64,000 bases of DNA from Craspedostauros australis (Eukaryota; Bacillariophyta; Bacillariophyceae; Mastogloiales; Achnanthaceae). The translations under genes were made by a program, and so were the position numbers. The stretch spans positions 49,183-113,182 of the forward strand of contig JAMXDE010000082.1 of assembly GCA_026770025.1 (NCBI GenBank). Direction: 5' to 3'. A model generated the notes under the pieces. That model was not told the origin of the DNA, made no database searches, and saw only the letters and a list, made by a program, of their open reading frames with translations. Below, piece by piece: positions 27,401 to 37,351 of this stretch. How positions within the stretch are numbered: the first letter of the stretch is position 1; every line of letters starts with the position of its first letter.

Positions 27401-28168
27401 GTTTCCAGCGTCACGATGAACAATAGATCGGAGAATCTGATAGTCGGCACCGCCTTGCGACGTGGACAGCACCAGCAACGGCCTCGAATCCTCCATCATA
27501 TGCGCGATCCTCTGTTTCGCGTCTTGGCTGGGCTCGATCGGAATCATGACCGCGTGCCCGTGGTACGCTGCGCCATCGCGTTGCCCAAGTCGGAAGGGAT
27601 GATTGAGACAATGCACCGCGAGGATGACGAGGGGCAGGAGCGGACCTTCCGGTATGGCAACGGCGATGGGCAAACCGATGGATGGAATGTTCTCGTCGAA
27701 TGAAGGAAGCGGCGCGCATTGGCGGATCTTCTGTCTCAATTGAATGACGAGATGCGCCGTTGCATAGATCAACGTCTGGTACGTGATCGCAACACTCGTA
27801 CGTTGATGGCTTTGCATCGGCGTTGACATCGCCATCCCATCCACCGATTCTGCTGCATCTGTCCCATTGTGAAGCGGGGTCGTCAGAAAGGCCAGGTCTC
27901 TCCAGTAGCAAGGCAATGCTTCGTCTTCTGAACTGGACAAGTCTCCTGTGGATCTTTTCTGCCACACAATCGCTGGCTTGCGAAGCCAACCGATGGATTC
28001 GTCACATGCCATCGTACGAGCAGATGATGATGATGTCTGGCAATTCATGGTCAATGCGGCAATGGAATCCATCCACAGCAGCGCAAACGCAATGATGAAC
28101 GCAGGATGTCTGAAGCAGGCTGATGCGGATCGATTCCAAAGAAGATATCGCGTGCAACCATCAGCCAT
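24470..28168 (-). CDS. Adenylation-carrier-ankyrin protein (NRPS-like, AASDH-related)
   Basis: This intronless frame of 1232 residues encodes an ANL-superfamily adenylation domain: YTSGTTGWPKG near residue 375, YGVTE near 515, YRTGDRG near 640, and the catalytic lysine motif PTGKRD near 797. A carrier domain follows, with GGDSLAATR near 880; the serine would carry phosphopantetheine. An acidic linker then leads into about four ankyrin repeats (residues about 975-1200, with PLHLAAAKGD, PLHLAAAS, VLHCAARAGHT and PAHWAVLNRH). The FDP motif after the A4 region keeps the aspartate typical of amino-acid activation and resembles AASDH, the beta-alanine-activating enzyme, whose C-terminus is a beta-propeller instead. 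There is no condensation, thioesterase or reductase domain. Role inferred: activate an amino or carboxylic acid, load it on the carrier and hand it to a partner bound by the repeats. Likely cytosolic. Confidence 0.85.
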   Translation of the reverse strand: MADGCTRYLLWNRSASACFRHPAFIIAFALLWMDSIAALTMNCQTSSSSARTMACDESIGWLRKPAIVWQKRSTGDLSSSEDEALPCYWRDLAFLTTPLHNGTDAAESVDGMAMSTPMQSHQRTSVAITYQTLIYATAHLVIQLRQKIRQCAPLPSFDENIPSIGLPIAVAIPEGPLLPLVILAVHCLNHPFRLGQRDGAAYHGHAVMIPIEPSQDAKQRIAHMMEDSRPLLVLSTSQGGADYQILRSIVHRDAGNSNGNAAVEGRIKSTSSARYMPAEKSHLVDLHQLCQSIPSINSDIEHQIYEVFRVELDSNKKGKAHGDQISLKLAINFLADTWDGPDRMDGSSASTISAETHTIPNDIASHNRLSHMVYTSGTTGWPKGCMSSIQSLDNYLRAKNEAHSVTSESTVLLASALSFDPCMSDVLATFLCQATLAIAPRSRLVSHLSQILWQLHVTHLLCTPTLFRLVQEPPSAFPQLRTLALGGEPIPASIRRVWGAGATATSKTECKLFATYGVTEACVYQTMGEVCHSPSLPASPSPSSHAQAVTSNQAKAATRATGKGFVGLPFSGMQVQIYVEAIQDRIVAVANSPDRFGEIVLSGNQLDEFSGYWNRDDLHHKFICETQSAATRCFYRTGDRGYVDHDGSIHVMGRIQGEEGMIKHNGVRIELNEIAAAMEEWPGTSSSIVQGCVVVARTVPLHQGSEQSGAFHDDGDGAIGSDDDTKTELHAYVVLTDSCLRSMGVRFDSSRKQPPAYLISPSPLWALLRAACLSRIKSACVPSSFVLISQIPLSPTGKRDNGQLPRLQDCLKFNFAKQANSSIGNDTCDDDENSGDDEGSTPLAEYGNTGRLIAEQIIECLNLQQCQQSMLTINASFGMLGGDSLAATRITRALYAMHHNINNTRHLGGEYGTLEGPFNVVHILRATKLKHYIDMLDDHNVCSHAWDHEKQSGTADSATQTSSPSPMATTDVASPHDAEQQRLYDALLQACTLQQTDVAIGLLQFGADPNWGAHGGRLGKTSGRIAQKQTFRSSPLHLAAAKGDARLVHKLLACDAKWNTPDASGLYPLHLAAASNSRLLRTGLVDTNEDDQERLDCVKMLLQSGSPIKMRDGNKQSVLHCAARAGHTAIVEYVMQERMHDEDANPSDHDFNCFDRWYRTPAHWAVLNRHVESLAVLLQHGCHPDPPKPKVNRKSSAAVESPMEMCERIHGDDSEVGRRMMDLLMKNQRGMD

Positions 28169-28447
28169 AGCCTGTGGTACGAGCTATGCAATGGTGTGCT
28201 CTTGCTCATCGATTGATTCTCTGTGTGGATTGTGATGGGTTTGTGATGGGATTGTGATGTGCGAGAGTGGAGACAGATCTGATTTCTTGGCGCCAAAATC
28301 GCGTCTGTCCGCAATCCGGAGATGTGGGCATGCAGAGCTACCAGTACAATCTTCGGTGCTGCCGCATCCCTCTATCGTATAATAGCTAGTCTTCTCTTAC
28401 GACTATGTACACGATAGATAGCCCGCAGATCACTAAACGAGAGAGAG
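28169..28447. other. Upstream region of the adenylation-ankyrin gene
   Basis: No gene is seen. This 279-bp segment separates the start codon at 28168 from the solo LTR and should hold the promoter. A TATAATA at about 28378-28384 lies too far upstream, on the sense of either strand, to be assigned with confidence. Confidence 0.3.
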
Positions 28448-29239
28448 TGTTGGCAAGTTCCGCGCACGGTAACCTACGATCGTGGAAGATGGTGTTGGTT
28501 GATAGTCGTCTGTTTGCTATTTCATTACTTGGCTACTCCGATGCTCTCGGTGTACGCCGTTCTCTTGCCCGATGCTCTCGGTGCTTCAATCTGTTTCGTA
28601 GATTCAGTCTCCGACTATGAGTCGGTACGCGAGATGCTCTCTCGCTCCTCTCTGTATTCTCTCTCTCTCAACATCGTGTGCTCGTCGCACACGATACTCC
28701 GTGTTCGATACGTACTCCGTATTCGACACTCCGTTCATTCAGTACTGGCTCCTACTCCATGAGTACTCGCCATTTGAAGTTCACCTTCTGTATCCATGAT
28801 GCTGATGTCCTTCGGTCATCGGATCTTCGCCTCCTGCTCTGACTTGGAGACAGATGTCGACGTGGTGACACGATGACATCCTGTCGACGTCAGTAGGCGT
28901 CCTTCTGCTCTCCAGATGTCACGTTCCATTGGTGATGCAGTGGTCTGTCAGATGATATCGTCATCTGAGGTTTAGTTGGGAAGTACCTCGAGATTCTCTT
29001 GGTACCATTGATGGATGGACGGACGATCTTCCAATTCTCTCAGAAATCGTCATTTGCAAATTTCCTCCAGAAATCTTGCCCCTTTTCGTGTGTTCCGTTT
29101 CCCCTGTAATTCTGACGAATCACAGTATACTATCGACACGAATGTAGTTATACCGTCCAAGTGCGTATGAGAGAATAGCGGGTGAACGATGCACATATAC
29201 TCGTACATCTCGACATATACTCACATGTACATCTCGACA
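28448..29239 (-). repeat. Solo LTR of Copia-1
   Basis: This 792-bp segment is a full Copia-1 LTR in minus orientation, starting TGTTGGCAAG and ending ATCTCGACA on the plus strand. AGAGAG precedes it (28442-28447) and follows it (29240-29245). The repeat fits a 6-bp target duplication, although the site is a GA repeat and the match is less telling. There is no internal region, so it is the product of LTR-LTR recombination. It lies between the adenylation gene and the transporter gene and could affect either. Confidence 0.9.
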
Positions 29240-29288
29240 AGAGAGAGCAGCACCAATTGACTATTGGATCAGTTTCTACGAACGACGG

Positions 29289-30578
29289 CTACGATATGCC
29301 GCCATTTTCAGTCTCTTGTATCGTCGATGGCGCTGCTTCATTCTCGCCTTGACGCCTCGTTTCATCAGCGCCCACACCATCAATGTCAGAACTGCCATCA
29401 GTGAGTAACCTGTATCCTTCATGAACCACCGCCACCTCCCGATTCTCCCGATCATCCCGCCATTTCTGAAACGCGATGATCGCCAAGGAGACAAAGATCA
29501 ACAACACACCCGCCCACGTCGTCGATTGCGGAACTTGTTGAAAGACGACGACTTCAAAGACGTAGGCCCAGACGATGTTGGAGCTGCGCACGATGCTGCT
29601 CATTCCCGCCGGTGCCAGTCGCGCGGCAAAGTTCAACAAGACATGGGCCGCGGTGCCGACCAATCCCATGGCAGCGAGGTAGATCCAGATCTTGGGATCC
29701 CGGTGCATGGACCAGACTCCGTCGATGCGTTGCACCCATGCCATGTGCCCGAAGATGACCGCGTTGAAGAGGCTGAAGACGAGGAAGGACCACACCAACT
29801 GCAATGTGTGCACGCCCATCGTTCCGGCGCCGCGCATCAACGCCATGGCTCCAGCGCCGCTTATGCTGCCCAAGATGGCGGTGATGTAACCAACCCAGTA
29901 GTAGGGCGAGTCGGCAATCCATGAGTCGCCTTCGTCGGCGCCGAAGATGATGGACGGACGAGCGATGCAGATCGCGCCTGCGAGACTGAAGCACGTTGCC
30001 ACACAATGAGAAGGAAGGATCGGTTCTCCAAGAAACATGGCTGCCAGGAAGATCGTGAAGGTGGGGCTGAGACTGAGCAGCGTCATGGCGTCTCCCAGCG
30101 GTAGCAGCTTCAGCGTGGCGAAGTACATGATGAAGGTGATGCCCCCGACGATGCCGCGGATGACGACGATCTTCTGGACCTTGCGTGTGCCTCCGAACGG
30201 CGTGAAGAGGAGTGGACGCTGCGGAAGTAGAGCTGTGGTCGTGGAAGATTCCATGCTCTCAGGCATTCCAGTTTCGCCGTCGCCTTCCGCCTGCCTCCTC
30301 AACTGAGCATTGTGGTTGGAGACGTACTCATAGTGAGCGCCGCCATGCGCAACCGACTTTGGCATCGTGGCGCAGAGAAGTATCACGATGAAGACTGCCT
30401 CGACCAGCGACCGTATCAGGACCAGCTCCGTGGACGGAATCCCGCTGCTGGAACAGAGCTTGAGGAAGACACCCATCACTGCGTGCAACAGCTCGCTGAT
30501 GACAAGGAGAAGGAGGCCGCAGGACTCCACGGACAGCCACGACGGCCGGAAGAACATCGTTTCGTTTGCGGCGTTCAT
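29289..30578 (-). CDS. EamA/DMT-superfamily membrane transporter (SLC35-like)
   Basis: From ATG 30578 the protein has 429 residues and about ten hydrophobic segments in two EamA-type halves. In between are a hydrophilic loop (residues about 75-125) and a soluble C-terminal tail rich in Glu and Asp. Typical drug/metabolite transporter features are an IRGIVGG start to the second-half-like bundle, the GDAMTLLSLSPTFTIFLAAMFLGEP motif region around residues 170-190, and the repeat PAGMSSIVRSSNIVWAYVFEVVVF near the end. Substrate cannot be read from sequence; the closest picture is the SLC35G/YdcZ-like group. The frame is open a few codons upstream with a GTG, but the ATG is the natural start. A 14.8-kb Copia-2 insertion begins about 130 bp upstream, so the native promoter is probably cut off. 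Confidence 0.85.
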   Translation of the reverse strand: MNAANETMFFRPSWLSVESCGLLLLVISELLHAVMGVFLKLCSSSGIPSTELVLIRSLVEAVFIVILLCATMPKSVAHGGAHYEYVSNHNAQLRRQAEGDGETGMPESMESSTTTALLPQRPLLFTPFGGTRKVQKIVVIRGIVGGITFIMYFATLKLLPLGDAMTLLSLSPTFTIFLAAMFLGEPILPSHCVATCFSLAGAICIARPSIIFGADEGDSWIADSPYYWVGYITAILGSISGAGAMALMRGAGTMGVHTLQLVWSFLVFSLFNAVIFGHMAWVQRIDGVWSMHRDPKIWIYLAAMGLVGTAAHVLLNFAARLAPAGMSSIVRSSNIVWAYVFEVVVFQQVPQSTTWAGVLLIFVSLAIIAFQKWRDDRENREVAVVHEGYRLLTDGSSDIDGVGADETRRQGENEAAPSTIQETENGGIS

Positions 30579-30702
30579 TTTCAAGAATGTTCTCACGGCA
30601 TTCCGGTCTGCGCGCGTCGAAAATGGTTGCGGATGTGATCGTTGCCGTCGTCGTTGCGGATACTGCTGCTATCGCTGTGGAGGCTCTACTATGGAATGGG
30701 AA

Positions 30703-30708
30703 GGTTGT
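30703..30708. repeat. Target-site duplication GGTTGT, left of Copia-2A
   Basis: GGTTGT precedes TGTTGGAAATCC at 30709 and recurs at 45485-45490 after the distal LTR, proving that 30709-45484 is one insertion. Confidence 0.88.
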
Positions 30709-31486
30709 TGTTGGAAATCCGGGGTTATAGTAGTAGACTAATCTGTTATCAGTCTGTACCGTTTTAGAACTGTGAGCACAACATGCTCATCTCCTTTCGA
30801 TTCCAAATTCACAACAAGCATGATCTGCAGTAGCCACCCGAGATTACACCCTTCAGCTTGGCTCCTTTCGTCTGCATCTTCATCTTGCTTTCATCGTGGT
30901 TCATCGCTTGCTTGGCTGAGGATTGGAGAGCACCTACATTCGTCAAGTTCATACTCATAGACCTGTAGGTACCTCTCCTTCGGTCTCTTGTCACCTCACT
31001 GGTCCCACTTCATTTCGGTTCCTCCCTCCGGTCATCTCGATGGTTGCCTTTGGATGCTTGGAACTTATTGTCATTTGGATCGTGGTCTTGGGTGAATAGG
31101 GATCGCCTCTGTTTCGCTTTCTCACATTAGGTTCTCAGGGACGCGTCGACTTGTTCAGATATATTGGTTGTCGCGCTCATTCGATTCACTCAGGGCTGGT
31201 GTGTTGCCATCGTCATAGATCTCTCCGTTCCCGACCGTTATCGGGACATGGCCGAGTAGGCCACTGGATGAGGGTGCTTGGATGTCGCATAAGACAGGTA
31301 AGGCCATTGGGCTGTCCGAGTGCAATTGGTCGATTGCTAGGTTGCGGTTTGTCTGGGAGATGCTATTGGGGGTTGCGGCAATCGTGGGTATCTTCGCACT
31401 TAATACCATTCCGGTTCCGGTCAGTTCTCATGGGAGCTGCGGTAGAATACGGTATCTTTGCAAAGTCGTACCCCCGATTCCTGACA
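30709..31486 (-). repeat. 3' LTR of Copia-2A
   Basis: It is 778 bp. On the coding strand it starts TGTCAGGAATCGGG and ends ATTTCCAACA. Open frames inside it (for example 31151-31684 and 30809-30994) recur in every Copia-2 LTR and are not genes. Confidence 0.92.
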
Positions 31487-31582
31487 CCCTTCCATTGTCG
31501 CACCACCATACTCACTCACACACACAAATCGTCTCTCGTCTCACTCCCTTGTCTCGCTCTTGCACTCATCTCTTCTGTCCCA

Positions 31583-34500
31583 TTAATCCATGGTCGATCT
31601 CAATTGAATGATGCTCCCTTTGTGTCTATCGTAGATCTCCTTCTTTGTGTTCTTGGTGAAGCCGTCTGCGATGTTGTCCTCTGAGCGCACAAATTGAATT
31701 CGTGCCTCTCCGTTGTCTATCAGCTCCCGAGTGAAATGATGTCGTATATCGATGTGTCTCGTTCGCGCTGATGTCGACGGATTGGAGGCAATGAAGATAG
31801 CCCCCACATTGTCCACGTACACATCCACTGGTTTGGTGATCGTCAACCCGATGTCCTCCATTAGCTGCGTGAGGAAGCGAATCTCTTTTCCTGCTTCTGA
31901 CAGCGCGACGTATTCCGCCTCTGTCGAGCTGAGAGTTACACTTCGTTGTGCCTTCGATCTCCATACGATGGGCACCCCTTGCAGTAGGACGAGATGTCCT
32001 CCGACACTGATCCGGTTATCCTTGTCTCCCGCAAACTCGCTGTCTGCGTAGATCTCGATCTTCCATGCGTCATTCTCCAGCGGGGTTGGTTGCATTCGTA
32101 GTCCGTAGTCCCTCGTGTCCGATACGAACTTCATTACTCGCAGCATCTCCTTGTATGCTGCAGCTGATGGTCCGTCCAATACTTTGGTGAGCTCACGCAC
32201 CGCATTCGCAATGTCGGGTCGCGAGTGCTTCACCAAGTATAGCAGCATACCTACTCCGCTTCGGTATCTGCTGTGTCGGTCACTGTCCACTTTGGGTAGG
32301 TCGCTGTTTCTCTGGATACCCTGTCCTGGTGTTCCTGGAGTTCCGTATCGTTGTAGAGTCAGCACGTCATCCTTGAATGTATCGATGATGTTCTTGATGA
32401 TGTGTGGCTGGTTCACCCAACAGTTCGACTGATCGTTGTTGAAGATGATCTTGCAGCTGAGGTAGTCTTCGAGGTCGTTCTCCACCTTGATTCCGAATTG
32501 CTCAGCTTTGATGTCGATGGTCAGTTGCTTCAACTCCTCCTTTTCTCCGATGCATAGGCAGTCGTCGACGTAGGTGCCTATCAGCAGTAGTCTCCCTTCC
32601 TGATTCCGAATCAGAAGGCATGGATCCACTTTGCTCTGTCGAAATCCCAGCTTGAGTAGAATGTCGACCAGCTTTTTGTTCCATTGTCTGGCGCTCTGCA
32701 CTAGTCCGTAGATGGTCTTCTTGAGCAGCAAGCATTCGTCGGCCTCATGCCTCATCCCCTTTGGGCATTGCATGTAGATCTCTTCGTCAAGTTCTCCATG
32801 CAAGAATGCTGTCTCGAAGTCGATGATCATACTATCCATGTGCAGTAGCATCTTCATAGTGAGCATGATGCGGTAGGTTGCATCATGAATCACTGGTGCG
32901 TGGTGTGCTGAGAAGTCCACTCCTGCGATCTGTGAGTAGCCGCAGGCGACGAGTCTGGCCCGGAAGACTCCGTTCCTCTTCTCCTTGAATACCCACTTGG
33001 TCTTCACGCATCGCCGATCCCTCGGCATTCGGTTCCTCTTGATCTTCTCCCATACTCCTCTTCTGGTCATATCGTTGAACTCCTTATTGATGGCCTCTCT
33101 CCACTTCTTTCTCTTCTCGGGATCTGCATGGTCCCAGCATTCTTCGAAGGTGGTAGGGTCTAGCATCATAGCTACGCTTGCTTGCTCGGGTCTGACTCGA
33201 TCGTTCGTCACTTGGCTCGCAGCGATGAAGTCATCCAATCTCATCTTTCCGTGAGTGGTGTCTATCATCATCCCTGCGACGTCTCTGTTGAACATCGACC
33301 CGTCTGTATGGAAGCTCGGCCCCTCTGTCGCCGCTGTTTCGGCTTCTGTCTCTTGGGCAGTCTCTTGCTTCTCCTCGTCAGATTCCGATGCTTCGCTGGA
33401 TCCGTAGTCTCTGTCCTCCTTAGGAACGGGCGAATTGTTATACCCTGCGAGATCTCTGACCATTCTTGGTACGTACGCAACAGGTGTTGCGACTGGAGTC
33501 GAGGGCGGTTCTTGCTCTACCGTTCTTTCCTCGCTCCTTCCATCCTCGTCCCTTCCGGATTCATCGCCGACGTCTTCGTCTGGTTCCTGATCCTCCTGGA
33601 CGGGTAGCAGGTCGTCCTGCTCTACCGCAGCATCTTCTGAATCTCCTTGTTCTCTGGTTCTGCTGCGCTGGTCATCGTCATCGGTCTCTATATTACTCAT
33701 ACTGTCCGATTCACGAAGCCAAGTCACTCCTCTCTCTGGAGGCGAGTCTCTTGATGAGGAGTCGTCGTCGTCTGCGTTCATCACTCTGGATCTGCTGGCA
33801 TCCTTAATACCTTTGAACTCTCCATACGACTTATTCAACCATGTTACGTCTCGAGTCATCAGGATTCTCGAGGTAGCAAGGTTCATCATGCGGTACACTC
33901 CTTTCGCGTGCGACTCTCCGTATCCCACGAACATGGCAGGTTTGGAGCGGTCGTCTAGCTTGGCCTTGATAGTCTGTCCACCGATGTGTACCATCCCCAT
34001 CTCGCCGAACACACGCAGGTCATTTGCATACTTCGGGACTTTTCCGTTTAACAGTATACACGCTGGCTCCCTTGACTTCGTGCCAATGATGTTCTCCAGC
34101 TGCGTTGCCGTGTGAGCAGCCTCTGCCCACAGCTTCCCTCGCGTTGTTTTTGGTAGATGGGTTTGGTTCAGCATGGCGCGTACTTTGCCGTAGAGTGTCG
34201 CGAATTTCCTTTCGACGCGACCGTTCTGTTGGGGAGTCGATGCCGCAGTGTACTCGAAGGTTGGGGCGAATCCCTTGTTAAGTAAGAGTTTCTCTGTAGA
34301 ACGATTCTCTCCTGCGTTGTCACATCTGACATTTTGAACCGTTACTCGCTGATTCGCCTGGAGCCATTGGAACAACAAAAGCATCTTCGACCCCACGTCG
34401 CTTTTCTCTGTGATGAAGTAACTCCAGCAGTAGTCACTGTAATCGTCGATCACAAGAAGCCAGTATTTGCCCCTTCCCAGGCTGTGTGTCTGAACGCTTG

Positions 34501-36493
34501 ATGTGTCCATGAACAATCGATCCCCGACTCCTTTCGCTCGTTGTTGAGTCGATTTCGACATCGGTTTCTGTCGCGATTTCCCAATCGCGCAGTCAACACA
34601 CACGTTCAGTTTTCCTGTCACGTTCCAGCCGTACCTCCCTGCTGTTCGAGAGATGGTGTACGCGTCAACGTGGCCTAACTTTTTATGGATTGTGTTGATG
34701 TCGACTGGTGCGTCGGTTGACACGCCAACATGAGCTTGGTCGTCCGTCTTGGCGTTGTTCACCATGGTCACTCCGCAAACGAACCCGCTGTGAGTCGCCA
34801 TGATGCGGTCAAAGGTGATGCGGGCCTTGCCTTTCTTCAGGGTCATGATGACGCCGAGGTTGCTGATGTTGAATCCGCTTTCGAGAGCCTTGTTGATGCT
34901 CAGTAGATTGACCCATAACTTGGGCACGTACTTCACCGACTTGAGTACCACGTTGTATCTCCTCCCGTTTCTTTGCATGACGGTCATGCGCTTGTCGCCC
35001 ACCTTGGTTACCTTGAGGAAGCGCCCGCTCCCGATCTTCACATTCTGATCGGAGACGCGAACGTTGGTCATCCCTTCGTCGTTGTTGGTGAGATGGCACG
35101 ATGCGCCAGAATCTCCCAACCAGGTGTTGGTCTCGTAGTTGTCCGGTGCGACGGAGGAGCGCCTTGCGCTGACGTTGTCGGTGTTGCCGACCACCATTGC
35201 CACTTCGTGTTGCTCTTCGCGTTCAGAGTAGATTGGCAGCACCCAGTGCTCTGGCTTTGGGAGTCTGACTCCGCAGTCACTTTGGTGATGGGTCCAGCTG
35301 ATGGAGTTTGCGGCATGGTGGGTCATGCGCGTAATCAGATCGCTGGGGAAGGGGTCGAAGCGACGAGATTCCAAACTGTTGTTGATGTTGCACGGGTTGC
35401 GACACACACTCAATGTGGTAAGCATCCCGATCTCGTGCAGTTTGAAATACACCGTGCGTGGCTCGATGAGAGGGACGCGGTCCCAGCTGTGAGTGGCCAC
35501 AGCGTCATAGCACAGTAAGGCGAGCTCACAACGCACATCATTGGCTTTGAGCACGTTGCTCAGCGATGCTCGAACCGCATTGCGGAGGGAGCCAGCTCTT
35601 TCGAGTCTGGTACGTCGTTCCGCGCGCTCTTCGTCGTTGGTTGGCACATTGCCACGCGGCTCGTTGTGGAGCTGGATGAAGAAAGGGACTTGGGGGCACT
35701 CCACGCACCATGCGTAGAGTGGTCCTCGCTTGAGGCACAGAGGGCACCAGGCCGTATTGGTGGTAAGCCCTGTCGAGTTCCCGATCATGCGGTCCACACG
35801 AGAGAGCTCTGGGGCGAAGTTGAAGATAGGGCGACGTGCCTCTTCTTCTCGGTTGGCATCGCCCATGTCGTTGTCCACGTCTTCAGTGTCGGTGGTCCCT
35901 TCGTTGGTCAGGCTTGCGTCGTAGTAGGACTCTTGTCCTTGGTTGGAGTTGCTCATCTTGTTGTTGGCGTTGTGTGGTCTCAAGGAAACAATGGGAGAAG
36001 TGTCAGTCTGTTCGACGATGGATGCAAAGGCGACGTCTTCCATTACGTTGGAGTCGGATTGATTGTTGCTTCCGATGTCGCGTGTTTTTCCCTCGTCTGT
36101 GTTCACGGATAAGTTGGTCACATTTTCCAATTCGTTCGTGTTTCCCGAGGTGGGGACACAAATTAGCTCGTCTGTCATCATGAGAGCCACGTCGTTGTTT
36201 CCTTCCATTCCATCAGTCGCCACGTTGGCCGAGTCTGCCTCCTTCATGGCTGCCTTCAGCTTGAAGCACTGTAGGATCTTATGTCCCTTCTTACCGCAGT
36301 ACTTACACTCCCCATTGAACTTGGGCTTGCTGTTGTTGTCTCCTTGGCCACTCTTCTTGTTCTTGCCGTTGCCTTTCTTGGGGGCGGAGCGGCAGTCTGC
36401 CTTCTTGTGGCCGTAGGCGCCACAGTTGCGGCAGTGACCTTTGAAGCCTCCTACTGCAGCGAATGCAGTCTCTTCCCTGTTACTGTTGCTCTC
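31583..36493 (-). pseudogene. Copia-2A gag C-terminal part and pol, separated from its gag start
   Basis: The minus frame is open from the insertion point of 2B through two CCHC knuckles (CRNCGAYGHKKADC, CKYCGKKGHKILQC), an unassigned linker with a C-x2-C ... C-x2-C ribbon (WCPLC ... WCVECP), the protease motif LGDSGASCH, and an integrase with intact D, D and E. It continues through reverse transcriptase with YVDD and RNase H with YADSEFAGD and SSTEAEYVALSEA, ending at TAA 31583. It is almost identical to 2B except in the linker between knuckles and protease. It has no start of its own; translation from the abutting LTR would add unrelated residues. Confidence 0.85.
36488..36493. repeat. Target-site duplication GCTCTC, left of Copia-2B
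   Basis: GCTCTC precedes TGTCAGG at 36494 and recurs at 43877-43882. It lies in the gag of Copia-2A at the Arg-Glu-Ser codons before the first zinc knuckle. Confidence 0.88.
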
Positions 36494-37270
36494 TGTCAGG
36501 AATCGGGAGTACGACTTTGCAAAGATACCGTATTCTGCCGCAGCTCCCATGAGGACTGACTGGAACCGGAATGGTATTAAGTGCAAAGATACCCACGATT
36601 GCCGCAACCCCCAATAGCATCTCCCAGACAAACCGCAACCTAGCAATCGACCAGTTGCACTCGGACAGCCCAATGGCCTTACCTGTCTTATGCGACATCC
36701 AAGCACCCTCATCCAGTGGCCTACTCGGCCATGTCCCGATAACGGTCGGGAACCGAGAGATCTATGACGATGGCAACACACCAGCCCTGAGTGAATCGAA
36801 TGAGCGCGACAACCAATATATCTGAACAAGTCGACGCGTCCCTGAGAACCTAATGTGAGAAAGCGAAACAGAGGCGATCCCTATTCACCCAAGACCACGA
36901 TCCAGATGACAATAAGTTCCAAGCATCCAAAGGCAACCATCGAGATGACCGGAGGGAGGAACTGAAATGAAGTGGGACCAGTGAGGTGACAAGAGACCGA
37001 AGGAGAGGTACCTACAGGTCTACGAGTATGAACTTGACGAATGTAGGTGCTCTCCAATCCTCAGCCAAGCAAGCGATGAACCACGATGAAAGCAAGATGA
37101 AGATGCAGACGAAAGGAGCCAAGCTGAAGGGTGTAATCTCGGGTGGCTACTGCAGATCATGCTTGTTGTGAATTGGAATCGAAAGGAGATGAGCATGTTG
37201 TGCTCACAGTTCTAAAACGGTACAGACTGATAACAGATTAGTCTACTACTATAACCCCGGATTTCCAACA
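36494..37270 (+). repeat. 5' LTR of Copia-2B
   Basis: It starts TGTCAGGAATCGGG and ends GGATTTCCAACA. It is 777 bp and appears identical to the 3' LTR. Confidence 0.92.
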
Positions 37271-37282
37271 CGTTTCGAAACG
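37271..37282. promoter_or_regulatory. Perfect palindrome at the primer-binding position of Copia-2B
   Basis: CGTTTCGAAACG immediately follows the 5' LTR and is its own reverse complement. It parallels CGTTTATAAACG in Copia-1. The mirrored copy for 2A is at 44696-44707. Confidence 0.45.
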
Positions 37283-37351
37283 TTACGATTGAAATCCAAC
37301 GTTTCCATCACCCACCAACACAGCAACAAATACCACCACCACCACACCACC

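Noticed and set aside
31151-31684. Plus-strand frame of 177 codons, repeated at 42902-43435, 45149-45514 and in the frame entering 36829
   Set aside because: These are translations of the Copia-2 LTR. They recur with every LTR and have no coding signature.
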